Origin: Wolbachia endosymbiont of Armadillidium arcangelii
GTDB lineage: Bacteria > Pseudomonadota > Alphaproteobacteria > Rickettsiales > Anaplasmataceae
DNA length: 64,000 bases
Direction: 5' to 3'
Assembly (NCBI RefSeq): GCF_040207875.1
Contig: NZ_CP157942.1
Location: forward strand, 1,116,001-1,180,000
Part shown: one piece after another, positions 1-8,694 of the stretch
Layout: each line of letters starts with the position of its first letter
How positions within the stretch are numbered: the first letter of the stretch is position 1
The notes under the pieces: model-generated
The model's database searches: none
Seen by the model: the letters and a program-made list of their open reading frames with translations, nothing else
What the model was told of the DNA's origin: nothing
Translations under genes and position numbers: made by a program

Positions 1-828
1 GAAGAGTTAAAAATGATTTGTGGTCATATATCAGAGAAGAAGAAGCAAGCTCTTGAAATGTTAGGTTGCAAGATGCCAACAGGCTATATTTTATATGGTC
101 TACCTGGGAATGGTAAAACTCTTATTGCTCGTGCAATTGCATGTGAAGCTAATGCTAAATTTATTAGCGTTTCTGGATCTGAATGTATGCAAAAATATGC
201 TGGACACAGCGCACATTACATAAAAGATCTTTTTGAAAAAGCGAGAGAAAATGCTCCTTGCATAGTCTTTATAGATGAAATAGATGCTGTTTGTACAAAA
301 CGTAGTAATAGTGGACGAAGTAATGAAGAACACAACCGAATTGTAAATCAGTTTTTACACGAGCTTGATGGTTTTAATCCTATGGAAGGCGTGACAGTGA
401 TTGCTGCAACTAATCGTCTAGACAGTTTAGATGAAGCGGTGATTAGACCAGGTCGCCTCTCTAAACACATTGAAATTTCTTTACCAGATAAGAGCCTACG
501 TGAAAAAATATTGACTCTTTATATGAAGGGAGTACCAATGGCATCAGATGTAAATCTGGCAGAACTTTCAGATAAAACTAATGATTTTTCAGGAGCTGAT
601 CTAGAAAATTTGGTAAATGAAGCAAAATTTCATGCTATAGATCAGATCTACAAAGAAGAGTCAGAAGATGAACCAAAAATAACAGTGACCATGGATGATT
701 TTAATAATGTACTTAAAGATCTTAAATCTAAAAAGGTTGAGAATGAGCAAGCGGATAGTAAGATGGAGTTGTTGAACAATATTGAGAATTTTATAAATTT
801 GAGCAAAACGCTTAATAAAAGTGCATAG
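1..828 (+). CDS. AAA+ ATPase, FtsH-like ATPase module without protease domain (5' end outside window)
   Basis: The reading frame is open to the left edge (codons for EELK precede the first ATG at 13), so the true start lies outside the window. Walker A (GLPGNGKT) is about 30 residues after that ATG, Walker B (IVFIDEID) about 50 residues later, and a second region of homology contains ATNRLDSLDEAVIRPGR. The order and spacing match the AAA module of FtsH/Cdc48-type proteins. After the lid domain the protein ends in a charged tail, with no HEXXH zinc protease domain, so it is not a complete FtsH. Inference: an AAA+ remodelling ATPase, possibly acting on membrane or effector proteins. Seen directly: motifs and length. 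Unknown: substrate and N-terminal domain. Confidence 0.85.
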   Translation, partial: EELKMICGHISEKKKQALEMLGCKMPTGYILYGLPGNGKTLIARAIACEANAKFISVSGSECMQKYAGHSAHYIKDLFEKARENAPCIVFIDEIDAVCTKRSNSGRSNEEHNRIVNQFLHELDGFNPMEGVTVIAATNRLDSLDEAVIRPGRLSKHIEISLPDKSLREKILTLYMKGVPMASDVNLAELSDKTNDFSGADLENLVNEAKFHAIDQIYKEESEDEPKITVTMDDFNNVLKDLKSKKVENEQADSKMELLNNIENFINLSKTLNKSA

Positions 829-867
829 AAAACAAAAGGATTAGCAAGATGCAAAAGGCATTATAAT

Positions 868-1200
868 GCATACAGCTCTTGCTGTACAGAAAGTCTAGTT
901 CTAGGGATACTGAATCAAAAAGTTTATTCGAGACCTGAAGAAATGACAAACCTTCAAAGAACCAATTATGACTTTTTTGAACTTGCACATAACCTTAATT
1001 CAGCAGTACTCGTGAGAGCTAGCAAAGATAGAACAGTAAATAAAAAATCTAGATATCCTGAACAAGGCGAAAAGAAGTTATGGGAAATCTTTTCGCCTTG
1101 TAGGTACAATAGAAGTTGAAATTCCTGCAAAAGATAAAAAGAACAGCAAATTTAGAAGTTAGGTTTGGAAGCTTCGTGATGAATCCATCTAAAAATAACA
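868..1200 (+). pseudogene. Tn5/IS4-like transposase remnant
   Basis: No long ORF exists here, but the plus-strand frames give short stretches resembling Tn5-type transposases: DFFELAHNLNSAVLVRASK, then after frame changes VGTIEVEIPAKDKKNS and RFGSFVMNP. Several frameshifts and stops separate them. Only a middle portion of the transposase is left and no terminal repeats were identified. It abuts an IS66 remnant on the opposite strand. Confidence 0.55.
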
Positions 1201-1215
1201 TTAGGCATAAATTTG

Positions 1216-1579
1216 CTACTTTTTCTTTTTCCGCATCTCCGACAACCTAATTGATATTCCACTATATAAGGCTTGATTTCCAACTTTTTGATGAATGTAC
1301 GGTCTCCTCCGCATTTGCAAGTGGGTAACTTTTACCACCTCATCTGCATCCATTTTGGCACGAAAACTTCCTTTGTGCCCAACCTGACCACCTATACTCT
1401 TTTCACTTTTTGGCTTGCCCTTTTTTATTTTGTATAACTCTTTGAGCTGGAAATTGATGAATTTTTAGAATTTAAACCTAGCTTTTCCTTTAATTGAGCG
1501 TTCTCAGAGCTTCATTTTCTGCTTTTAAATTTTCTATCTCTATTTTTAAGTTTTCGCAGAGTTCTAAAACATCAACCAT
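1216..1579 (-). pseudogene. IS66-family transposase, N-terminal remnant
   Basis: Read on the minus strand, an ATG at 1579 starts a coiled-coil segment (ENLKIEIENLKAENEALR). After small frameshifts this continues as QLKEKLGLNSKNSS and KKGKPKSEKSIGGQVGHKG. The GGQxGHKG block after a Ser/Asn-rich stretch is characteristic of IS66 TnpC transposases. The frame then runs to a stop near 1216, and the catalytic DDE part is missing. At least two frameshifts make it non-functional. Confidence 0.6.
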
Positions 1580-1603
1580 ATTACCTCACAGCTACTCTAT
1601 GAT

Positions 1604-1648
1604 TAGTCTTTTTTGTCTACCTTGTTTCACCGCTACCCTGAACAGACA
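1604..1648 (-). repeat. Dispersed repeat with TTCAG-type core, copy 1
   Basis: Minus-strand sequence resembles TATCCGTTCAGCAGAG followed by AT-rich sequence with GATAGACAAAAAA. It matches the copies at 21515-21560, 33786-33885 and 61362-61465. This is the most diverged copy (TGTTCAGGGTAGC). The adjacent 1650-1806 segment holds no gene that I can recognise. Confidence 0.5.
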
Positions 1649-1806
1649 CTTGAGGACCAGGATGAAAATAATGGATCAGCCACCAAGCCCTAAGCGCGCT
1701 AGCTCTCGACCCTACTACAGGTCAAAAACAAGTTTTAATACCCTTAGGGCTATGGTAATGGAGTTGGCGGAGTTTGTAAAGCAATTTTTAGTTTTGTTTC
1801 TATGGG

Positions 1807-3099
1807 TCAGTTGGTACGCGCTTTGCCTTTAAGCAGATGTAAAAGCACAACTATTACGAATAACATTCCACCAATAACTGATATAGCGCCACCCGTAATA
1901 AAACAAGCACGTGCCAACATCGATGAAATACTTGGCAGATCTGCAACTTTTCTTAAGGCACCATACCCACCAAGCCAAACAAGGCCAGTAATATGGAGAA
2001 AATGTCCCAAGCTGTATGCATAAATCTGCCATTTTATGCTAGAGTTTTTTACTTCTTGAAAGTTTAATTTAGGTAATAGCCAATAAATGAAATTCATAAA
2101 AGCTATAGTGATTCCAACCACAGAACCATGATAATGAGCAGGAATTGTGACATTGCCTTCAATAGTTAGCACTCCAAGCACACCTCCATAGATGAACAAT
2201 ACAAACGAATGAAGCAAATAATTGCCCTTATCATTGAGTAGGGTCTTTATATTGCGATACACTAGTATTATTAGGAAGCACGGCAGAACTGCTCCAGCAA
2301 TTCTCATATGCCAAGTAAAGAACTGTACTAACTCAGCACTATCCACTGTATAAACAAAATATGTAAACGGTGCGCCTACAGCCAAGATTGTGTTGATAAA
2401 TAGCGGTAAAATTTTATTGCTTGAGGCTAGACTGGCACTGGAATTCAGCATGATTAAATACACTAAAAACATTGCTTGAGCAAACGCAAATTGCAGCAAA
2501 TGTCCAGCTCCCCAAAAGAGATATTCATAAAATAAATTCTTATCTGAATGATATATATCTGTCGGCATATTATTATATGCTAAAACAAAGCAAAGAAATG
2601 ATGAAACAAGTATAATAACTAGCCCAATCTGTCCCACATAGAGGTATGAGGTTTGCTTATTTGACATATATGCAAGAACTGCATTTATTAATACGCTGAC
2701 AATAAATAAACTTAGTCCGAGTAAAAATAATTTGTTTTGTAACACAGGAATATAGTTACTTTTGATAACCTCAGTGTTTGGAACAAATGCAGATATAAAC
2801 ATCAGCAGCATAGAAAGGGTTGATAGAACCCATAGGAAGCTAAACCAATTATTGGTGTTTTGTAGGTTAATGATAAAAAGCAGAGATATTATGGAGCACA
2901 TCCACACCAAAATTGATAAATTTACGTGTATCACCAGCGCATTATCAAAAATATATTGTGCAGAAGGAACGAAGGAAGAAATAAAAGGCAATCGTAAAAA
3001 AATAACAATTATTGACAGCAATCCAGAACAAGCAAGAGCACATACTGCCAAAAATATCCATTGTTTGCAAGTTGTGGCGTTATTTTGTATGTTGAGCAT
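1807..3099 (-). CDS. Orphan haem-copper oxidase subunit I-like membrane protein
   Basis: A 430-residue, very hydrophobic protein with about twelve predicted membrane helices. Several histidine-bearing helices recall the cbb3/NorB branch of haem-copper oxidases: WGAGHLLQ in mid-protein, TWHMR, IPAHYHGS, and GHFLHITGLVW near the C-terminus. The length is near but below a typical CcoN (about 470-560). No genes for other oxidase subunits or haem-copper assembly lie beside it. Inference: a haem-binding relative of oxidase subunit I, perhaps a sensor, assembly factor or minimal oxidase; enzyme activity is not established. Its promoter-side flank carries a transposase-like remnant (3190-3480). Confidence 0.6.
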   Translation of the reverse strand: MLNIQNNATTCKQWIFLAVCALACSGLLSIIVIFLRLPFISSFVPSAQYIFDNALVIHVNLSILVWMCSIISLLFIINLQNTNNWFSFLWVLSTLSMLLMFISAFVPNTEVIKSNYIPVLQNKLFLLGLSLFIVSVLINAVLAYMSNKQTSYLYVGQIGLVIILVSSFLCFVLAYNNMPTDIYHSDKNLFYEYLFWGAGHLLQFAFAQAMFLVYLIMLNSSASLASSNKILPLFINTILAVGAPFTYFVYTVDSAELVQFFTWHMRIAGAVLPCFLIILVYRNIKTLLNDKGNYLLHSFVLFIYGGVLGVLTIEGNVTIPAHYHGSVVGITIAFMNFIYWLLPKLNFQEVKNSSIKWQIYAYSLGHFLHITGLVWLGGYGALRKVADLPSISSMLARACFITGGAISVIGGMLFVIVVLLHLLKGKARTN

Positions 3100-3189
3100 G
3101 GTCTTTCTTACTTCTGATTGCTATAATACAATACAGGATGAATTTTTCAAATTGATTAGTGTTTCCATGTGTGATTCAAATGACATTAC

Positions 3190-3480
3190 AACAATCCATT
3201 GCTCTGTCTAACCAATTTTAATACACGCTCAAAGCACTTTTTTTATTTGCCTGAGGCTTCTCACTCCATTTTTTAAAGTAGTCGTAGCAACTGCACCATT
3301 TTGGAAACTCTTTTGGTTCACTGACAACCGCTTTTCAAGACATTTAAGAATCCACAAAATACATCATAAGTCTTTTTGGTTTTGTTTTTTTTACAGAACT
3401 CTACTTAGGTTTTTCCCTAATTATGTCACTTTATTCTCATAATTTATATACTCTATCTCCTGCTTTATTCCTTTCTTGAG
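3190..3480 (-). pseudogene. Probable IS5-type transposase remnant
   Basis: The minus strand encodes SEPKEFPKWCSCYDYFKKW followed by SEKPQANKKSAL and then stops. The YxYFxKW block resembles the N-terminal domain of IS5-group transposases that precedes the DDE core. Flanking sequence is out of frame and AT-rich. No complete gene is present between the oxidase-like gene and ubiA; this remnant and scattered T-rich tracts are all I can see. Confidence 0.35.
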
Positions 3481-3494
3481 ATCATGTACAGGTT

Positions 3495-4361
3495 CTAAAA
3501 AGTAGAATTTACAATTCTATCTAAAAGAATACCGAAGAAGAGCAAAAGTCCTACCTGGGAATTATTTTTAAATATGAACATGCATTGACTGGAATCGTCA
3601 GGATTGAAATTTTTGTGTTGGTTGTAAAATATGAACCCTATAGCAAGTAGAGCAATATAAAAGATGTTATTTAATGATGATAGTATACCAGCGTATAACC
3701 ACGCCATTAAGGATATTAAGTAAAATCTTTTCAACCAAGATTTTGTTGTATTGCCAAAATATAATGCGGTAGATTTCATTCCGAGTTTTTCATCATCTTT
3801 TTTATCTTGATGAGCGTATACAGTGTCATAACTAAGTGTCCAAAAGACGCATCCTATATAAAATAGCAAGGATTCTATGCTAATCTGGTTTGTTATTGCT
3901 GCTGAGCCCATGAGTGATCCCATGTTAAAAGTAAACCCTAAAAACAATTGTGGCCACCAAACGTAACGTTTTAGTAATGGATAAACAACTACCATACACA
4001 TTGAAACTATTCCAAGTATAAGCGTAGTTCTGTTAGTTAATAGTAAGATTAGCAGGGCAATAGACAGTAACAGTGAAAGTAGAACTAAAGCTTGCTTTAT
4101 ATTTAATGCACCACTTGCAAGTGGCCTATATTTTGTTCGTTCAACATGTGCATCTATTTCTCTATCGAATATATCGTTGATTATGCATCCTGCAGGTCTC
4201 ATTAAGAATGCACCTATAGTAAACAAAATAAGGAGCAAAAAAGCCTGATATGATAGAAAAGTTGAAGCTAGCAGAATACCGCTCAAACTGGGAAATAGTA
4301 CAAGCCATAAACCTGTTAAACTGTGTATTCTCATTAATGAGAAGTAATGGTTGAAATACAT
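3495..4361 (-). CDS. ubiA: 4-hydroxybenzoate polyprenyltransferase
   Basis: UbiA attaches the polyprenyl tail to 4-hydroxybenzoate in the inner membrane, the first committed membrane step of ubiquinone synthesis. The 288-residue protein has the two aspartate-rich prenyl-diphosphate/Mg2+ motifs of the family: NDIFDREIDAHVERT near residue 62 and YDTVYAHQDKKDD near residue 178, among eight or nine hydrophobic helices. The length is typical (E. coli 290). It is the last gene of a minus-strand group nusA-infB-rbfA-ubiA, starting 3 bp after rbfA, so it is probably cotranscribed with translation genes. A UbiH/UbiF-type monooxygenase of the same pathway lies at 42076-43224. Confidence 0.93.
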   Translation of the reverse strand: MYFNHYFSLMRIHSLTGLWLVLFPSLSGILLASTFLSYQAFLLLILFTIGAFLMRPAGCIINDIFDREIDAHVERTKYRPLASGALNIKQALVLLSLLLSIALLILLLTNRTTLILGIVSMCMVVVYPLLKRYVWWPQLFLGFTFNMGSLMGSAAITNQISIESLLFYIGCVFWTLSYDTVYAHQDKKDDEKLGMKSTALYFGNTTKSWLKRFYLISLMAWLYAGILSSLNNIFYIALLAIGFIFYNQHKNFNPDDSSQCMFIFKNNSQVGLLLFFGILLDRIVNSTF

Positions 4362-4364
4362 TAA

Positions 4365-4715
4365 TTAAGTGTAATTACGTAATATTTTACTTACATTAAC
4401 AAAATTATCGAATGCTAAATCAGGCTTGAAAACTAGCTCAGGTATAAACCGTAGGTCAACATAACGCAATATAGATTTGCGTATTGACCATGCAGATTGG
4501 TTCATTTCATTAATAACAGTGCTGATATCATCATTATCATTTTGGATGTTCAATGAAGATAACACAATATATACATCTGCTTTCTTCAAATCTTTGCTTA
4601 GCTTTACATCAGATACTACTACTTTTTCATTAAGCACATTACCTTCCATTAAGACTTTTGATATTGCCTTATGTAATACTGATGCTACTTTTAGGTTTCT
4701 AATTTCCTTTTTCAT
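4365..4715 (-). CDS. rbfA: 30S ribosome-binding factor A
   Basis: RbfA is a small KH-like protein that binds the immature 30S subunit and helps 16S rRNA 5'-end maturation. The 116-residue product has the family's N-terminal helix, the central VVSDVKLSKDLKKADVY segment, and the C-terminal strand ending in LRFIPELVFKPD, which corresponds to the conserved RxxPxLxF end of RbfA. The gene lies 9 bp after infB, the classic nusA-infB-rbfA order of many bacteria, which strongly supports the call. Confidence 0.93.
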   Translation of the reverse strand: MKKEIRNLKVASVLHKAISKVLMEGNVLNEKVVVSDVKLSKDLKKADVYIVLSSLNIQNDNDDISTVINEMNQSAWSIRKSILRYVDLRFIPELVFKPDLAFDNFVNVSKILRNYT

Positions 4716-4724
4716 GTCCAGCTA

Positions 4725-7046
4725 CTATAACGTTCTTTCTTCTTGCACTAATTGATAAGCTTCCAAAATATCTCCTACTTTAACATCGATATTACCCTCT
4801 AGCGATATTCCGCATTCAAAATTTACACCTACTTCTTTAACATCATCTTTAAATCTACGTAGTGCTTTTAACTTTCCTTCATGCAACAATTTGCCGCCAC
4901 GCACTACCTTAATTAAAGAATCTTTTTTTATAATTCCATCAGTGACATAACATCCGATGATATTACCGGCTTTAGATGCATTAAATATTTGCCTTATAGA
5001 TGCAGAACCAACACGAACCTCTCGTGTAACAGGCTTTAACATTTTAGTTAGATACATCCTCATGTCTTCAATAAGCTCATATATTATATTGTAAGTATGT
5101 ATTTCTATACCTTTTTGTTTTGCTAATTCTCTTATTTTTGAGTCCACCCTTACATTAAAAGCTAAAATCACTGCACTTGATGCTTCTGCAAGCAGCACAT
5201 CTGAATCTGTTACTCCCCCTACTGCTTTGTGTAGAATATTTAATTTCACTTGGTCTTTACCAAGCTTATCAATTGAGCTTGATATTGCTTCAATAGAACC
5301 AGTTACATCGCACTTTAAAACTACAGATAGTTCTGTTATTTCACCGTCATTACGACTGAATATATCTAAATTATTGTCGTCTGGATCTTCTTTCTTTTTC
5401 TTGAGCACTTCTAACCTGTATTCAACGATTTCACGAGCCTGCTTTTCAGAGTTTACAACAACAAATTTATCTCCAGCATTTGGTACACCATTTAGACCAG
5501 TGACTTCAACTGGAGTAGAAGGTAGTGCCACTTTTTCTCTTTGACCAAGGTGATTAACCATACTGCGTACTTTGCTGTATGTTGTACCAATTATCATTAT
5601 ATCACCAATCTTTAATGTTCCTTCTTCAACTATTAATGTAGCTGATATTCCTTTAGCTTTGTCTATTTTAGATTCTATTACCCACCCAAGTGCTCGACAA
5701 TCCTCTATCCCTTCTAGCGTCATTAATTCAGCGATTAATAAAATTGCCTCTTCTAGTTTATCTAAGTTGGTTTTCTTTTTTGCTGATACTGGCACAATTA
5801 TAACATCACCACCAAGTTCTTCAGGGATTAGATCATATTGAGGCAAACTATTAATTATTCTTTCTACATCACCAGATTGTGATTTATCAATTTTATTAAT
5901 GGCAACTATAATAGAGACATTTGCTGCTTTTGCATGGTTTATTGCTTCAACTGTTTGTTTCATGATTCCGTCGTCAGCTGCAACTACTATTACAACTATA
6001 TTAGTAATATTGGCACCACGTGCACGCATTTCAGTAAACGCTTCATGCCCTGGTGTATCAATGAAAGTAATTTTTTGCTTATTTTTTGTCGTCAATTGAT
6101 AAGCACCTATGTGTTGAGTGATGCCACCTGACTCTCTTTCTGCAACATTGGATTCACGAAATGCATCAAGCAATGAGGTTTTGCCATGATCCACATGTCC
6201 CATAAAAGTAACGATAGGTGGTTTTGGTCTTTTAGGTAAGTTTTCTCTGTTGCTTATGAAGAGTAAATTCTTTTCTTTATCAGCATCACTTACTCGTTTA
6301 GCCGTATGATTAAATTTTTTTGCTATTTCGCATGCTATATCTGGATCTACTAGATCATCTACTCTATAGCTCTCCCCAACTTCTTCTTTGAGCATTTTTA
6401 GCACACTCTTGCTATCTTCTGCCATACGAATAGATAACTCCCTGATAGTTATTTTGTCTGGTATAATAACTTCTCTTGCTATATTTTTACCCTTAGTAAA
6501 CTTTGATTGTTTACTTCTTATACCAAATTTTTGCTTAAATACAGGGAGGTGTTCATTTCTTTCATCTATTGCCTGTGTAATTACTAGCTTAGAATGCTTA
6601 GAGTATATATCTTTGCTAGCTTTAAAAGACTTTTTATCATTGTTCTCATATTCAATACTATCTTCTTTTTGTTCAACTGAGTTAGTATTACTTAAAACTT
6701 CCTTATTTATTTCTTTAGGTACAGAGTGTGATTCATTTTTATCTTCAGCTTCTTGATTGCTTCCTTCTTTTTTTATTTTCTCTTCTTGTTCTCTCTGATT
6801 CCTTTCTTTCAGCAAAGTAGCATTCTGTACAGCATTAATGCGGGAAATTTGTTCTTTTTCAGTTAAAGAGCCTAATTTACTCTCGTCAAATAAACTATAT
6901 TCTTCTGCAGAATGAATTTTTCTTCTTTTTTTTACTATTGTAGTACCAGTACTTTGACTATCTAAAGAGTTTAAATTAATGTCTAATTTAAGCTTGCTTA
7001 AGCCTTGTAGGGTTAATTTTTTATTACTGATATCTTCATTATTCAT
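4725..7046 (-). CDS. infB: Translation initiation factor IF-2
   Basis: A 773-residue GTPase that delivers initiator tRNA to the ribosome. The first 200 or so residues are a low-complexity, charged linker typical of the variable IF-2 N-terminus, followed by the IF2_N segment (ITIRELSIRMAEDSKSVLK). The GTPase domain has G1 GHVDHGKTSL, G3 DTPGHEAF, G4 NKID and a following SAKK. The C-terminal IF-2 domains with VGSASIRQIF follow. Length is within the family range. It sits 7 bp after nusA and is followed closely by rbfA in one operon. Confidence 0.97.
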   Translation of the reverse strand: MNNEDISNKKLTLQGLSKLKLDINLNSLDSQSTGTTIVKKRRKIHSAEEYSLFDESKLGSLTEKEQISRINAVQNATLLKERNQREQEEKIKKEGSNQEAEDKNESHSVPKEINKEVLSNTNSVEQKEDSIEYENNDKKSFKASKDIYSKHSKLVITQAIDERNEHLPVFKQKFGIRSKQSKFTKGKNIAREVIIPDKITIRELSIRMAEDSKSVLKMLKEEVGESYRVDDLVDPDIACEIAKKFNHTAKRVSDADKEKNLLFISNRENLPKRPKPPIVTFMGHVDHGKTSLLDAFRESNVAERESGGITQHIGAYQLTTKNKQKITFIDTPGHEAFTEMRARGANITNIVVIVVAADDGIMKQTVEAINHAKAANVSIIVAINKIDKSQSGDVERIINSLPQYDLIPEELGGDVIIVPVSAKKKTNLDKLEEAILLIAELMTLEGIEDCRALGWVIESKIDKAKGISATLIVEEGTLKIGDIMIIGTTYSKVRSMVNHLGQREKVALPSTPVEVTGLNGVPNAGDKFVVVNSEKQAREIVEYRLEVLKKKKEDPDDNNLDIFSRNDGEITELSVVLKCDVTGSIEAISSSIDKLGKDQVKLNILHKAVGGVTDSDVLLAEASSAVILAFNVRVDSKIRELAKQKGIEIHTYNIIYELIEDMRMYLTKMLKPVTREVRVGSASIRQIFNASKAGNIIGCYVTDGIIKKDSLIKVVRGGKLLHEGKLKALRRFKDDVKEVGVNFECGISLEGNIDVKVGDILEAYQLVQEERTL

Positions 7047-7053
7047 ATTGTTT

Positions 7054-8607
7054 TTATATTAATCCAAGCTTTTTACGTGCTTCTATGATTATTGAATCTG
7101 CTGTATCTTTTAGATTGTCTTTATTATTAGTTGAGGAAGAGAGTATGCTACAAAACTCATAATTTGATAAATCTGCTATGTCCTCTAAAGTTTTAATATT
7201 ATGTTTACTAAGAGCAATTTTATTATCTATTGATAAGGTTAAGTTAATTACATCGTCTTCCATACCTAAATTTTTTAGCTCTTCTATTTTTCTATCATTC
7301 TCTGCTTTTAGGTAATTATTTGCTCTATTATGAAGTTCATTTGCAATATCTTCATTAAAGCCCTCTATTGAAGCAAGCTCCTTAATTGAAGTGTTAGATA
7401 TATCTTCTACACTTGAAAAGCCTTCTGTTACCAATAACTGGCCCATAATCTCTTCTAAGTTCAAAGCTTCAGCAAATAAAGCTGAACATTGATTAAATTC
7501 TTTACTTCGCCTTTCTGATTCTTGCTGAATACCTAATATCTCAATTTTCCATCCAACAAGCTCTGAAGCTAATCTTACATTCTGACCCTTTTTTCCTATA
7601 GCTAAACTCAATTGATCTTCAGCAACTATTAACTCTATGCAATTTTCATTTTCATCAATAATGACCTTTGATACTTCTGCAGGAGTAATGGCTTTAATAA
7701 CAAATTGACCCAAATCTGATGAGTAATGTATGACGTCGATTTTTTCACCGTTTAATTCGTGTATAATAGTTTTTATTCTATCTCCTTTAACTCCAACGCA
7801 AGCACCCACTGGATCGATATTCTTATCAGGTGAAAAAACAGCAACTTTAGATCTTGAACCAGCATCTCTAGCTATACTTTTAATTGTTATCAATCTCTCA
7901 GCAATTTCTGGTATCTCTTGATGCAACAATGCCTCTAAAAAACCTTCATGAGTCCTAGAAAGAATGACTTGACGTCCATCATCAGAGCGCTTAACAGACT
8001 GTATGTAAGCTTTTACTTTATCTCCTTCACGAAATGACTCGCCACCAATCAAGTTCCGCAAAGGAAGGTATGCCCCAATGCCATTTATGTCTATAATAAG
8101 ATCTGAATATTCTACTTGTTTAACGATGCCATACCTCATTTCTCCTACCTTATCTTTAAATTCCTCATATTGCTTTTTTAACTCTGCCTCTTTAATTACT
8201 TGAGAAATCTTTTGTTGGGCAATCCTTGCTGAAACAAGATCAGTATCAAGAGAAATCAACTCACTAATAGTGTCTCCAACTTTTGCATCTCCTTTTTTTA
8301 ACTTAGCTTGTGTCAACTTAATTAAGTCACATTCATTTTCTTTTGACTCATCATCAATGACTTTTAGTTGTCTATATGAGGTAACTTTGCCTGTGTTTCT
8401 ATCTATATTGACTATAATCTTACTTTTGCTGCCATACTTTTGTTGAGCCACTGCTTCGATAGCACTTTTAAGTGCATTTATTATAATATCAAAATCTAAA
8501 CCTTTTTGAAGTGAGAGCTCTCCTGCTGTTCTGATTACATCAAGGCTTCCAACTATGTTATTCTTGTTGCTTTTCTGCTTAACACTGCTTTTACGATTAG
8601 CAATCAT
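7054..8607 (-). CDS. nusA: Transcription termination/antitermination factor NusA
   Basis: A 517-residue protein with the NusA N-terminal RNAP-binding domain, an S1 domain (GIVKQVEYSDLIIDINGIGAY region), and two KH domains (DPVGACVGVKGDRIKTI, then AIGKKGQNVRLASELVGW). Two helix-hairpin-type C-terminal repeats like those of proteobacterial NusA follow. NusA binds RNA polymerase and nascent RNA and modulates pausing, termination and rRNA antitermination. No rimP-like gene is seen upstream; an 87-bp gap separates it from the RND gene, so the operon promoter probably lies in 8608-8694. Confidence 0.96.
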   Translation of the reverse strand: MIANRKSSVKQKSNKNNIVGSLDVIRTAGELSLQKGLDFDIIINALKSAIEAVAQQKYGSKSKIIVNIDRNTGKVTSYRQLKVIDDESKENECDLIKLTQAKLKKGDAKVGDTISELISLDTDLVSARIAQQKISQVIKEAELKKQYEEFKDKVGEMRYGIVKQVEYSDLIIDINGIGAYLPLRNLIGGESFREGDKVKAYIQSVKRSDDGRQVILSRTHEGFLEALLHQEIPEIAERLITIKSIARDAGSRSKVAVFSPDKNIDPVGACVGVKGDRIKTIIHELNGEKIDVIHYSSDLGQFVIKAITPAEVSKVIIDENENCIELIVAEDQLSLAIGKKGQNVRLASELVGWKIEILGIQQESERRSKEFNQCSALFAEALNLEEIMGQLLVTEGFSSVEDISNTSIKELASIEGFNEDIANELHNRANNYLKAENDRKIEELKNLGMEDDVINLTLSIDNKIALSKHNIKTLEDIADLSNYEFCSILSSSTNNKDNLKDTADSIIIEARKKLGLI

Positions 8608-8694
8608 ATAAATAAATCCAATTTAATTAGTTATAATTATAGCTTCAACGGGCAAAGAACGCTATCTAAAATGTTAAATAGTTGCTAATTTAAG

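Noticed and set aside
2762..3211. 149-codon plus-strand ORF
   Set aside because: It lies mostly antisense within the oxidase-like gene and shows no recognisable protein pattern.
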